DNA of 11,636 bases from Spirochaetaceae bacterium (GTDB lineage: Bacteria; Spirochaetota; Spirochaetia; Treponematales; Breznakiellaceae). The position numbers and the translations under genes were made by a program. The notes beneath the pieces are model-generated. The model did no database searches. It worked only from the letters and a program-made list of their open reading frames with translations, and was not told the origin of the DNA. The DNA lies in NCBI GenBank assembly GCA_031257075.1, contig JAIRPM010000136.1:1-11636 (forward strand), written 5' to 3'. Each line of letters opens with the position of its first letter. Position 1 is the first letter of the stretch. Positions 1 to 6,712 of the stretch are shown piece after piece.

Positions 1-798
1 GATTTTTTTGGCAAACGCGCTTATCTTACTGTTTCCGGCCAACTCGAAGGTGAAACGTACGCTATGGCCCTTTCACGTATTTATACATTTGGCCCCACAT
101 TTCGCGCCGAAAATTCCAATACTACACGCCATTTAGCCGAATTCTGGATGATAGAACCGGAAGCGGCCTTTTACGAACTGCCGGATATTATGGCGTTGGC
201 GGAAGATTTTCTGAAATACCTTATCAAAGATGTGCTGGCGCACTGCGCAGATGATATGGAATTTTTCAACCAGTATGTCGAAAAAGGAATTGTCAAAACA
301 CTGGAACAAGTTGCCGATGCCCGTTTTATGCATATTACCTATACGGATGCCGTTAAAGAATTAGAAAAAAACAAAAACGAATTTGAATTTAAGCCGTATT
401 GGGGCTGCGATTTGCAAACGGAACATGAAAAATTCCTTACCGAAAAAATCGCGGGATGCCCGGTTGTTGTAACCGATTATCCAAAAGGCATAAAAGCGTT
501 TTATATGAAATTAAACAGCGATGAAAAAACAGTTCGCGCTATGGATGTACTTGTTCCTAAATTAGGTGAAATTATCGGCGGTTCTGAACGCGAAGCGGAT
601 TTTGTCGCGCTTGAAAAACGCATTGTTGAGTCAGGCATGAAAACCGAAGATTACGCATGGTATCTTGACTTGCGGCGTTACGGCAGCGCGCCTCATTCGG
701 GTTTTGGGCTTGGGTTTGAACGCCTGATACAGTACATTACCGGTATGGCTAATATCCGCGACTGTATACCGTATCCCCGTGCCGCGGGACAGGCATAA
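1..798 (+). CDS. asnS: Asparaginyl-tRNA synthetase, C-terminal part (5' end outside window)
   Basis: This enzyme charges tRNA-Asn with asparagine in the cytoplasm using ATP. The reading frame is open from the first base and encodes 265 residues, a little over half of a usual AsnRS of about 460 residues; the N-terminal anticodon-binding OB domain lies outside the window. Class II core motifs are clear. Motif 2 (FRAENSNTTRHLAEFW, about residues 38-53) carries the AsnRS-type signature rather than the AspRS one, and motif 3 (GFGLGFERLIQYITG) lies near the C-terminus, followed by the typical NIRDCIPYPR ending. The first ATG in the frame, at 64, is internal, because the upstream codons (SGQLEGETYAMALS) are conserved family sequence. 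The gene is convergent with the next one, and a hairpin follows the stop codon. Identification is very sure. Confidence 0.97.
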   Translation, partial: DFFGKRAYLTVSGQLEGETYAMALSRIYTFGPTFRAENSNTTRHLAEFWMIEPEAAFYELPDIMALAEDFLKYLIKDVLAHCADDMEFFNQYVEKGIVKTLEQVADARFMHITYTDAVKELEKNKNEFEFKPYWGCDLQTEHEKFLTEKIAGCPVVVTDYPKGIKAFYMKLNSDEKTVRAMDVLVPKLGEIIGGSEREADFVALEKRIVESGMKTEDYAWYLDLRRYGSAPHSGFGLGFERLIQYITGMANIRDCIPYPRAAGQA

Positions 799-803
799 AA
801 AAT

Positions 804-829
804 CTTTGAGCCGGCAAGCCGGCTCAAAG
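804..829 (-). terminator. Rho-independent terminator of the substrate-binding protein gene
   Basis: A perfect 12-bp inverted repeat (CTTTGAGCCGGC / GCCGGCTCAAAG) encloses a 2-nt spacer, so in practice an 11-bp stem with a 4-nt loop. Read on the minus strand, the hairpin is followed by a run of six T (797-802), the classical intrinsic terminator for the gene ending at 839. On the plus strand no T-run follows, so termination of asnS here would be weaker, although the stem may act on both converging transcripts. It starts only 5 bases after the asnS stop codon. Confidence 0.88.
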
Positions 830-838
830 GTAAACGCG

Positions 839-1984
839 TTATGGGTTGACGGTAGTTTTGTACTGTGTTGTGAGTTTACCGTCCGCGCCTTTGACCAATT
901 CTACCATAACGGCGGATTTGACCGGATTGTGCTTGGCATCAAATGAAAGGCTTCCTGTGAGGTATGTGCCATTTGTCGCGGCAAGCGCGTCTTTTATTGC
1001 CGTGGTGTCTGTAATGGTGCCCGCTTTTTCCATTGCGTCTTTGAGCAGATACATCGAATCGTACCCGAGCGCGCCGAAACTTGTGGGTACCGCTTTGTAT
1101 TTAGCGGTATAGTTTTTGACAAAATTCTGAACTTTGGGCTCGGTACTGTCGGCAGCGTAATGATTTGAATAAAAACCGTTGAGCACCTCATCTCCGGCAT
1201 TTTCAGTGAGGCCGTCCCAGCCGTCCGCTCCCACAATCGGGGTAGTTATGCCCTGCGCGCGCAATTGCTTGGCGATAAGTGACACTGTGGAATAGTAATC
1301 GGGCAGGTAAACCACATCGGGTTGGGCAGATTTTACCTTTGTTATCTGCGCGTTAAAATCGACATCTCCTGTGTTGTAGGATTCGCGGGATACAATGATG
1401 CCGCCGTTTTCTTCGAAAGCGCGGATAAAGTTGTCGGCAAGCCCCACCGAGTAGTCATTACCTACATCGTAAAGAACGGCGGCATTTTTTGCGCCAATGT
1501 CCCGTGCGGCAAAGAGGCCGCCGACGGTTCCCTGAAACGGGTCGATAAAGCATGCGCGGAAAATAAAGTCTCCGGCATCGGTAACATCAGGCGCGGTTGC
1601 CGCGGGGGCAATTTGTACGATTTTTTGCGCCTGCGCGAGAGCGGTTATCGCTTTGGTACACCCTGACGTGAGCGAACCGATTACAATTTTCACTTTGTCT
1701 TTGGTAGTGAGTTTTTTGTAAGCGTTCACCGTTTTTTCAGAAGCGCCCTCATCATCCTCGGCAATAAGTTCGACTTGTTTGCCGCCAATTCCGCCTGCCG
1801 CGTTGATTTCGTCCAGCGCCAGCAAAATTCCATTACGGCAGTCAATGCCGTATACGGCAACCCCTCCCGAAAGGGGAAAAACACCGCCGATTTTAAGAGT
1901 GTTTGAAGCGCTGCTGCCGCATGATACAAGAGTCAAAATAACGGCAGATATCAATGCGGACATTCCTAAAAGTATTTTTTTCAT
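839..1984 (-). CDS. Branched-chain amino acid-type ABC transporter substrate-binding lipoprotein (LivJ/LivK family)
   Basis: This is the periplasmic ligand-binding component of a LIV/HAAT-type ABC importer, 381 residues. The N-terminus is a lipoprotein signal: MKK, a hydrophobic stretch, then LVSC with Cys22 as the predicted lipidated residue. The -3 to -1 residues (L-V-S) fit the relaxed spirochaetal lipobox. The mature part shows the type I periplasmic-binding fold typical of Peripla_BP_6: IGGVFPLSGGVAVYG near the start, LALDEINAAGGIGGK, then IGSLTSG and a second lobe with YSVGLADNF and VGADGWDGL. The start is supported by GGAGG four bases upstream. No permease or ATPase gene (livHMGF) is adjacent: the gene stands alone between its own promoter and a terminator, so partners must be encoded elsewhere. 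The ligand cannot be told from sequence; leucine/isoleucine/valine is the family default, but amides, urea or aromatic compounds are possible. Confidence 0.93.
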   Translation of the reverse strand: MKKILLGMSALISAVILTLVSCGSSASNTLKIGGVFPLSGGVAVYGIDCRNGILLALDEINAAGGIGGKQVELIAEDDEGASEKTVNAYKKLTTKDKVKIVIGSLTSGCTKAITALAQAQKIVQIAPAATAPDVTDAGDFIFRACFIDPFQGTVGGLFAARDIGAKNAAVLYDVGNDYSVGLADNFIRAFEENGGIIVSRESYNTGDVDFNAQITKVKSAQPDVVYLPDYYSTVSLIAKQLRAQGITTPIVGADGWDGLTENAGDEVLNGFYSNHYAADSTEPKVQNFVKNYTAKYKAVPTSFGALGYDSMYLLKDAMEKAGTITDTTAIKDALAATNGTYLTGSLSFDAKHNPVKSAVMVELVKGADGKLTTQYKTTVNP

Positions 1985-2004
1985 ACTTCCTCCATAACAA
2001 GAAA

Positions 2005-2031
2005 ACTATATGAAATAGTCAAAATGGACAA
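2005..2031 (-). promoter_or_regulatory. Putative sigma70-type promoter of the substrate-binding protein gene
   Basis: On the minus strand, TTGTCC (2031-2026) and TATAGT (2010-2005) are separated by 15 bases. Transcription would begin near 1998, leaving a short leader of about 14 bases that still contains the GGAGG ribosome-binding site. The spacer is shorter than the ideal 17, so the -35 assignment is tentative; the -10 match is good. Confidence 0.45.
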
Positions 2032-2039
2032 GGCGGTAC

Positions 2040-2068
2040 TTCATACTTTAAGCGCGCTTTGTTATACT
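2040..2068 (+). promoter_or_regulatory. Putative sigma70-type promoter of the ybeY-tlyC operon
   Basis: TTCATA (2040-2045) and TATACT (2063-2068) are spaced by 17 bases. Predicted transcription would start near 2075, only about 10 bases before the ybeY ATG. The two promoters of this 100-base divergent gap lie back to back without overlapping, so a regulator binding between them could affect both. No clear operator palindrome is seen. Confidence 0.5.
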
Positions 2069-2084
2069 CTTGTTACCTAGTTAA

Positions 2085-2546
2085 ATGAATAAAGTAGAAG
2101 TGTGCGCAAAAGAAGTCCCCCTGCCTGTATGGGCTGGCGCGGCGGAACATTATTGCCAACTCGTGTTGGAACGGCTGAATCTCTGCGGGCGCGAGTTGTC
2201 GGTCCTTTTCTGCGGAAACCGTTTTATCCGGCGTTTGAATTTCCAATACCGGGGGTTTGACAACCCCACCGATGTGCTTTCCTTCCCTTATGCGCCATTG
2301 GCCGGCGAACAGGCCGGCGAAGACGGCTTCATTCCCGCCGGAGACATTGTTATTTCTCTGGAAGAACTCAAAACAAACGCGAAGGAAGCCGGCATAGGCG
2401 CGGATGAAGAACTACGCCGACTTTTGATACATGGCATCCTGCACCTTGCCGGCAGCGACCACGCCGGCAACGAAGCGACTGAACCTATGCTCATACAGCA
2501 GGAAATGCTCTTAAAGGAATTACCGCCATGGCAGATGACCATCTAA
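2085..2546 (+). CDS. ybeY: Endoribonuclease YbeY, 16S rRNA 3'-end maturation and ribosome quality control
   Basis: YbeY is a small cytosolic zinc-dependent metalloprotein needed for 16S rRNA processing and removal of defective 70S ribosomes. The 153-residue length is normal. The family signature HGxLHLxGxDH is present, with the zinc ligands H116, H120 and H126. The substrate-groove segment with the conserved DVLSFP (after NPT) and the GDIVIS strand are also visible. A 12-base in-frame duplication (GGCCGGCGAA at 2300 and 2312) gives AGEQ-AGED in the variable loop between these two strands. No Shine-Dalgarno sequence precedes the ATG; the proposed transcript would have a leader of only about 10 bases. 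The gene overlaps the following tlyC-like gene by 19 bases, which suggests coupled translation. The ybeY-corC order matches the ybeZ-ybeY-ybeX arrangement of E. coli, although a phoH (ybeZ) gene is not upstream here. Confidence 0.96.
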   Translation: MNKVEVCAKEVPLPVWAGAAEHYCQLVLERLNLCGRELSVLFCGNRFIRRLNFQYRGFDNPTDVLSFPYAPLAGEQAGEDGFIPAGDIVISLEELKTNAKEAGIGADEELRRLLIHGILHLAGSDHAGNEATEPMLIQQEMLLKELPPWQMTI

Positions 2547-3340
2547 GTATTACCGGTTTTTTCCGCTTGCTGAAAGAAAAATGGTTTACAAAACCCCGCG
2601 CCAGAAATTTCCCCGCGGACGCTAAAACTATCGAAAATCTGGAAGAAGAACAGCAGGAAATGATAAAAAGCGTCATTGAATTTCCTGAAACTACTGTAAA
2701 AGAAATTATGGTATCGCGCATTGACACTATTTTTTTGAATGCCGAATTGAAGCGTGAAGAAATTCTTTCGACAATATCTGAAAATGAACACAGCCGTTTT
2801 CCCGTGTATAACGGCACGATAGATAATGTCATCGGGATTCTGTATGTAAAAGATGTACTGCGCGCCCTGATTCGCAGGGAAGATTTCAATATACAACAGT
2901 TGCTGAGGCAGGCGTATTTTGTGCCGGAATCTAAACATATTGATGAACTGCTGCGTGAATTCAAACGGCGGCATCTGCACATTGCGCTGGTTGTTGATGA
3001 ATACGGCGGCGTGTCGGGCATTGTATCAATGGAAGATATACTCGAAGAAATCATAGGCGATATTCAAGATGAATTCGACAACGAACGCGAAGATATTGTC
3101 CGCCTTTCCGACTCGGTGTTTCTCTGTGATGCCCGCATCAATTTAGAAGATTTGAACAAAGAACTGGGGCTTACGCTCCCAACCAAAGATTCCGATACAT
3201 TGGGCGGTTTTGTTTTTAACCTGTTTGGGAAAATTCCGGTGCTGCACGAAAGGACGGTTTACGAAGGTATTCATTTTGTTATTCAAGACATCGAAGGCCG
3301 GAAGATTAACACCGTAAAAGTAGTACGCGAATCCTCATAA
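2528..3340 (+). CDS. tlyC: CBS-pair and CorC/HlyC-domain protein (TlyC/CorC family)
   Basis: This is a 270-residue soluble protein of the CorC/TlyC family. Order of parts: a charged N-terminal helix (1-55); CBS1 from the conserved EIMVSRID (about 59-117); CBS2 (about 122-181) with the hallmark ALVVDEYGGVSGIVSMEDILEEIIGDIQDE; and a C-terminal CorC_HlyC domain (about 192-267) with TLGGFVFNLFGKIP. There is no DUF21 membrane domain, so the protein is probably cytosolic, like E. coli CorC (YbeX) rather than the long membrane forms. CBS pairs usually bind adenosine nucleotides, and family members are tied to Mg2+/Co2+ homeostasis and, through ybeY, to ribosome maturation. Brachyspira TlyC was named a haemolysin, but that activity should not be assumed here. 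AAGGA (2514-2518) lies nine bases before the ATG, inside the end of ybeY. The stop codon region overlaps the convergent neighbour by six bases. Confidence 0.92.
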   Translation: MADDHLSITGFFRLLKEKWFTKPRARNFPADAKTIENLEEEQQEMIKSVIEFPETTVKEIMVSRIDTIFLNAELKREEILSTISENEHSRFPVYNGTIDNVIGILYVKDVLRALIRREDFNIQQLLRQAYFVPESKHIDELLREFKRRHLHIALVVDEYGGVSGIVSMEDILEEIIGDIQDEFDNEREDIVRLSDSVFLCDARINLEDLNKELGLTLPTKDSDTLGGFVFNLFGKIPVLHERTVYEGIHFVIQDIEGRKINTVKVVRESS

Positions 3341-6300
3341 TTCACCCTTATTCAAAATAAATTCCACGCGGCGGTTTTTCCAGTTGTTTATGCTGTCGCG
3401 GGGAGATACGCCCGGAATGGGGCGCGCTGCCCCTACGCCGGCCGCGGTAAGCCGGGAACCGCTTATCCCAAGTTTGCTCAGTTGCTGTTTTACATAGGCG
3501 GCGCGGGCTGCCGAAAGTGATAATAGGACAGGCTCTTCTTCTTTCGTGCCTTCTACCGGGTTGGCATGCCCTTCTACAAGCACAGTGTAGTCTTTGAACC
3601 GGTTGAGGGCACGGGCTATGCGGCCTAATATCCAGTTGTTGCGGGCAAGTACATCTTTGGCAAGGCCGTCAAAAGTCGCCGTATCGGGGAAAAACGTGAT
3701 GGCCGGTACCTGTATCCGCAGTTGGCTGCCGTCACGGATAACAAGCACATCTACGGTAATTTGCCCGGTTACTGTAGATGTTTGCCCTTCAATATCTGTT
3801 ACGGTAAAAGCATAAGGGTAATCGGTCGCGGACTGCGCCAGTTCTCCGTAACTGAACCGCGTTCCGCCCTGTTGGCCGCCCTGCCCCTTAACTACGTTGC
3901 TGCGCCCGTTCCAGAGCGCTGTTTCCGTAACTTGGGCGCCGCCGGAAATGGTCCAGAACGCCGCGCCCCGTTTTCCCTTTTCTGGCGGCGTGTAGTCGTA
4001 AACAGTGAAATCCCACGAAGCGAGAGGAATGGAAGAACGGGCGCGGAGGTTAATGGAAAGTTCATCATCCGTGCCGTCATTGTCCGGGCTGAAAAATTCC
4101 GGCGTAGTAGAAACACTGATTTGCGGCGCTGTTCCGGTGCAAATAAAGGATGGGCTTTCGGTTTGGACGATATTTCCTTTCCAGTAGATGATGGTAAGCA
4201 GTCCTGTAAATTCCCCCTCGGCAATGGCGTTTAAATCATCTAGTTTGCCATCCCAATCAAACTTGGAAGGGAGCGTATCGCCATCGCCGCTCGAAATTTT
4301 AACGGGGGCGCGTGTGCGGCCGCCCGCTGGAATCACCGCGAATTCCCAGTGTTGAATACCGTCCCGGATGGCGGCGTTGACTGTCCAATTCTGTGTTTTG
4401 TCGCGGCCATAGGGGGCCAGGTAATCGGAAGCAATAGTAAGGCTTGCCGCCGCCGGCCGGCGGTCTAATGTAAGCGGCGCGGAAGAAACACGAATGCTGT
4501 TTCCCGCGATATCGGCAGCGCTCAGTGTGAATGTGTATTTCCCGTCCGGCAGGGGGTTGCCGCTGTCGTCGGTGCCATCCCAGTCAAATGAAGATGCCTT
4601 GTCGTTGTGCCATGCGCGCCGCCAGACCGTCGTCCCTTTTGCGTCCGTAAATATGCCTGTCCATTCATCTTCCACAGTCGACTGAATGTCAATTCGAAGC
4701 GTGTCTTTACGCCCGTCCCCATCCGGCGAGAAAACAGGCATTAGAGCGCCGGATATTGAAGATAGAGGCGCGGCGGGATTCACTACGGCGGCAGGCCCAT
4801 GCGTTCTCAGCAAAAAATTCTGAGTGACGGCCATAACCGGCGCGCTACTGTTACGGGAAGACACGCGCAGGATTGCCGCATAGCGGTTGTCGGGCGCAAG
4901 AACGCCGCTATTGTCTTTGCCGTCCCAAACGAATTGAGCGGGCGGGTTTCCGTTGCCGCTTATTGTTTTAACCACATGCCGTTCGGCATTGATAATGTCA
5001 AACTGATAGGTTTCGATTCCCGGGCTTTTTAAGTATGGTATAAACGTTATCGTGTCTTGAATACCGTCGCCATTGGGCGAGAACGCCGCAAGCGCGGCGC
5101 GAATGATTAATTCGGTCTTTTGCGTGTCAATGGAAAACGTTACCGGCCGTACCCGCGATGGATTGCCGGCAAGGTCGGTGGTAAAAACTAAATAGTAATA
5201 ATCGCCGTCTGCGCAGAGTTTCCCGGATTCGTCAAAGCCGTCCCAAAAGTTTGCGGCGTTTTTACGGCTTTCGGTTCCGGCGCCCCGGTCAAAGGCGCGA
5301 ATAAGATTTCCGTTTGCGCCGCGAATTTCCGCCCGCCAGCGGGTGGTGGTCAATTCCAGCATTTCATCAAAAATAATATATTCCCGTCCAATGCCGCTTC
5401 CCGGTGAAAAGACGCGGTTTTTGGGTTCGCGTACAGCCAGCGCACCGGCCGGCGGCGTACTTTTCAAATAAAACTGAGGAGAAAGAACGGCCGGTGTATT
5501 GTAGCCGTTTAAGTACGATGCGCTCACACGGGCGCTGTAGGCTCCGTCAGGAAGAAGATGCCCGCGCCCGTCTGTACCGTCCAGCGTGAGGCTCTGCGGA
5601 ATACGGTTGTCGGCAAGGCTTACAGGCCATGAACGCACGGCCTTGCCCCTGCCGCCATTGTCTATCAATTCAATTTTCCATTCCTTGAGAAGGTTGCCTG
5701 TTGCCGGATGCGGGATGTACGGCACGAGCGTAATCGTGTGCTGAGGGCTTTCGGGGTTGTTTGAAAAATAACGGCTGCCGCTTATTGAAATGTTTGTTTG
5801 CGGCTTGTCCCCTGAATACATAATGTTGTTAATCCGCACAGGGGCGCTCCGGTTGCCGGCCAAATCGACACCGGTAACGCTATAAAAATAAAGCCCGTCC
5901 GGAACAGGGAAACCGGCATCGTTATCACCCAGCCAGCGGACATCGGCGGGATTACCCTCCCATGTAAATGTTTTGTGAATATAGCCTTGCGCATCCGCAA
6001 AGATGCCTGTCCACCGGTCGGCGGGCATATTGGATTGAACGCCGCGCTGCCCGATACGCAATTCCGCTTTGCTTCCCGCCCCGAAAAATTTATCGGCCTC
6101 CGCCGGCGGCTGTATGCTTATATCAGGCGGCGTACAATCGACAACGGCTGTCCGGCGTTCCGATTCACTGCTTTTACCGTTGTCATTTTTTGCGTACAAA
6201 TAGTAAGTATAGACACCGTCCGGTACGACGCTGCCCCAATCGGTGCGCCCGTCCCAGACGACGGAACGCGGCACTTGAACACTGCGTTTAGGCCGGAACA

Positions 6301-6577
6301 AGGCTTTCCAGAATTCAACAAAATTCATAGCGGGCGGACGGGCTTCTTTGTTGCTGATGGTTCGTATCACACGTCCGCTTGCGTCTTCGATAGAAAGCCG
6401 CCATTCGGTGATATAGCGTTTTTCTTTTATTGTAAAATTGACGGTGAGGTTGTCCTGCACCCCGTCATTATTAGGGGACAAGTATTTTACCGGCGCTTCG
6501 GGCGCGGCAAAGCCCAAACGCGCGGAGGCAAGCAGCGCAAATATACTACAATACAAAAGCGGTGTTTTCTGTCGCAT
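3335..6577 (-). CDS. Large exported FlgD-Ig repeat protein with C-terminal OmpA-type domain
   Basis: A 1,080-residue exported envelope protein whose exact role is not recognised. From the ATG at 6577 the N-terminus is a signal peptide (MRQK, hydrophobic core, cleavage likely in GFA-AP). About eight Ig-like repeats of roughly 100-120 residues follow. Each has a head like FSPNGDGIQD and a tail like WDGTDDSGNPLPDGKYTF, and several end in DLAGN, as in FlgD_Ig/gliding-type modules. The last 120 residues form an OmpA-type domain (LVEGHANPVEG, LSAARAAYVKQQLSKLGI, NWKNRRVEFIL), which in its family anchors proteins to peptidoglycan. The architecture suggests an extended periplasmic or surface scaffold. 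In this domain the usual GHTD motif reads GHAN. A GTG at 6601 would add eight residues (MIFAIIAG) before the positively charged MRQK; I prefer the ATG because it gives a normal signal peptide. Neither start has a good Shine-Dalgarno sequence. The gene is convergent with tlyC and divergent from thrC. Confidence 0.88.
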   Translation of the reverse strand: MRQKTPLLYCSIFALLASARLGFAAPEAPVKYLSPNNDGVQDNLTVNFTIKEKRYITEWRLSIEDASGRVIRTISNKEARPPAMNFVEFWKALFRPKRSVQVPRSVVWDGRTDWGSVVPDGVYTYYLYAKNDNGKSSESERRTAVVDCTPPDISIQPPAEADKFFGAGSKAELRIGQRGVQSNMPADRWTGIFADAQGYIHKTFTWEGNPADVRWLGDNDAGFPVPDGLYFYSVTGVDLAGNRSAPVRINNIMYSGDKPQTNISISGSRYFSNNPESPQHTITLVPYIPHPATGNLLKEWKIELIDNGGRGKAVRSWPVSLADNRIPQSLTLDGTDGRGHLLPDGAYSARVSASYLNGYNTPAVLSPQFYLKSTPPAGALAVREPKNRVFSPGSGIGREYIIFDEMLELTTTRWRAEIRGANGNLIRAFDRGAGTESRKNAANFWDGFDESGKLCADGDYYYLVFTTDLAGNPSRVRPVTFSIDTQKTELIIRAALAAFSPNGDGIQDTITFIPYLKSPGIETYQFDIINAERHVVKTISGNGNPPAQFVWDGKDNSGVLAPDNRYAAILRVSSRNSSAPVMAVTQNFLLRTHGPAAVVNPAAPLSSISGALMPVFSPDGDGRKDTLRIDIQSTVEDEWTGIFTDAKGTTVWRRAWHNDKASSFDWDGTDDSGNPLPDGKYTFTLSAADIAGNSIRVSSAPLTLDRRPAAASLTIASDYLAPYGRDKTQNWTVNAAIRDGIQHWEFAVIPAGGRTRAPVKISSGDGDTLPSKFDWDGKLDDLNAIAEGEFTGLLTIIYWKGNIVQTESPSFICTGTAPQISVSTTPEFFSPDNDGTDDELSINLRARSSIPLASWDFTVYDYTPPEKGKRGAAFWTISGGAQVTETALWNGRSNVVKGQGGQQGGTRFSYGELAQSATDYPYAFTVTDIEGQTSTVTGQITVDVLVIRDGSQLRIQVPAITFFPDTATFDGLAKDVLARNNWILGRIARALNRFKDYTVLVEGHANPVEGTKEEEPVLLSLSAARAAYVKQQLSKLGISGSRLTAAGVGAARPIPGVSPRDSINNWKNRRVEFILNKGEL
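3990..6485 (-). repeat. Array of about eight degenerate FlgD-Ig-like protein repeats
   Basis: Within the exported protein, head motifs are intact in repeats 1, 5, 6 and 8 (SPNNDGVQD, SPNGDGIQD, SPDGDGRKD, SPDNDGTDD). They are worn down in repeats 2, 3, 4 and 7, for example FSPGSGIGRE and LAPYGRDKTQ. The WDG...PDGxY tails persist in most copies, though the second reads WLG and the third LDG. The repeats are recognisable only at protein level: there is no long nucleotide identity, so the duplications are old or strongly diversified. The Asp/Asn-rich heads could bind calcium; this is inference from motif character only. Confidence 0.75.
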
Positions 6578-6628
6578 ACCCGCTATGATAGCAAATATCA
6601 CGCTAATATAAAATTACCTTAAAAGGGG

Positions 6629-6655
6629 GCTATACGCGGCTGTTCCGCTTGTCAA
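6629..6655 (-). promoter_or_regulatory. Putative promoter of the exported repeat protein gene
   Basis: On the minus strand a perfect -35 hexamer TTGACA (6655-6650) is followed after 15 bases by TATAGC (6634-6629). Transcription would start near 6622, about 45 bases before the ATG at 6577. The spacer is short and the -10 is imperfect, so this is tentative. Confidence 0.35.
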
Positions 6656-6678
6656 TTCCTGCCGCCGCCCCTTACTTT
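6649..6678 (+). promoter_or_regulatory. Putative promoter of thrC, sharing its -35 with the divergent promoter
   Basis: TTGTCA (6649-6654) and TACTTT (6673-6678) are 18 bases apart, predicting a start near 6685 and a leader of about 28 bases to the thrC ATG. The -35 lies on the same bases as the TTGACA of the opposite strand, so the two promoters could not easily be occupied together. The -10 is weak. A TATACT at 6707-6712 directly abuts the ATG and is badly placed to start this gene. Confidence 0.3.
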
Positions 6679-6712
6679 TATGGCTGCTATTACAGTAGTA
6701 TGCTCTTATACT

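Noticed and set aside
2491..3054. 187-codon open frame on the minus strand opposite ybeY and tlyC
   Set aside because: Serine- and arginine-rich shadow of the conserved CBS-domain gene, with no family features.
3335..3340. Overlap of the tlyC and repeat-protein stop regions as a possible frameshift or annotation error
   Set aside because: Both C-termini match their family endings (the OmpA domain finishes with NRRVEFIL plus a few residues), so this is a normal short convergent overlap.
5975..6622. 215-codon open frame on the plus strand opposite the N-terminal part of the exported repeat protein
   Set aside because: Rich in Arg, Cys and Pro with no domain or start signal, and wholly antisense to a frame with a signal peptide and clear repeats. 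The 170-codon frame at 3722-4234 is rejected for the same reasons.
6707..6712. TATACT as the main -10 of thrC
   Set aside because: It touches the ATG at 6713, so a transcript from it would begin inside the coding region and miss the start codon.
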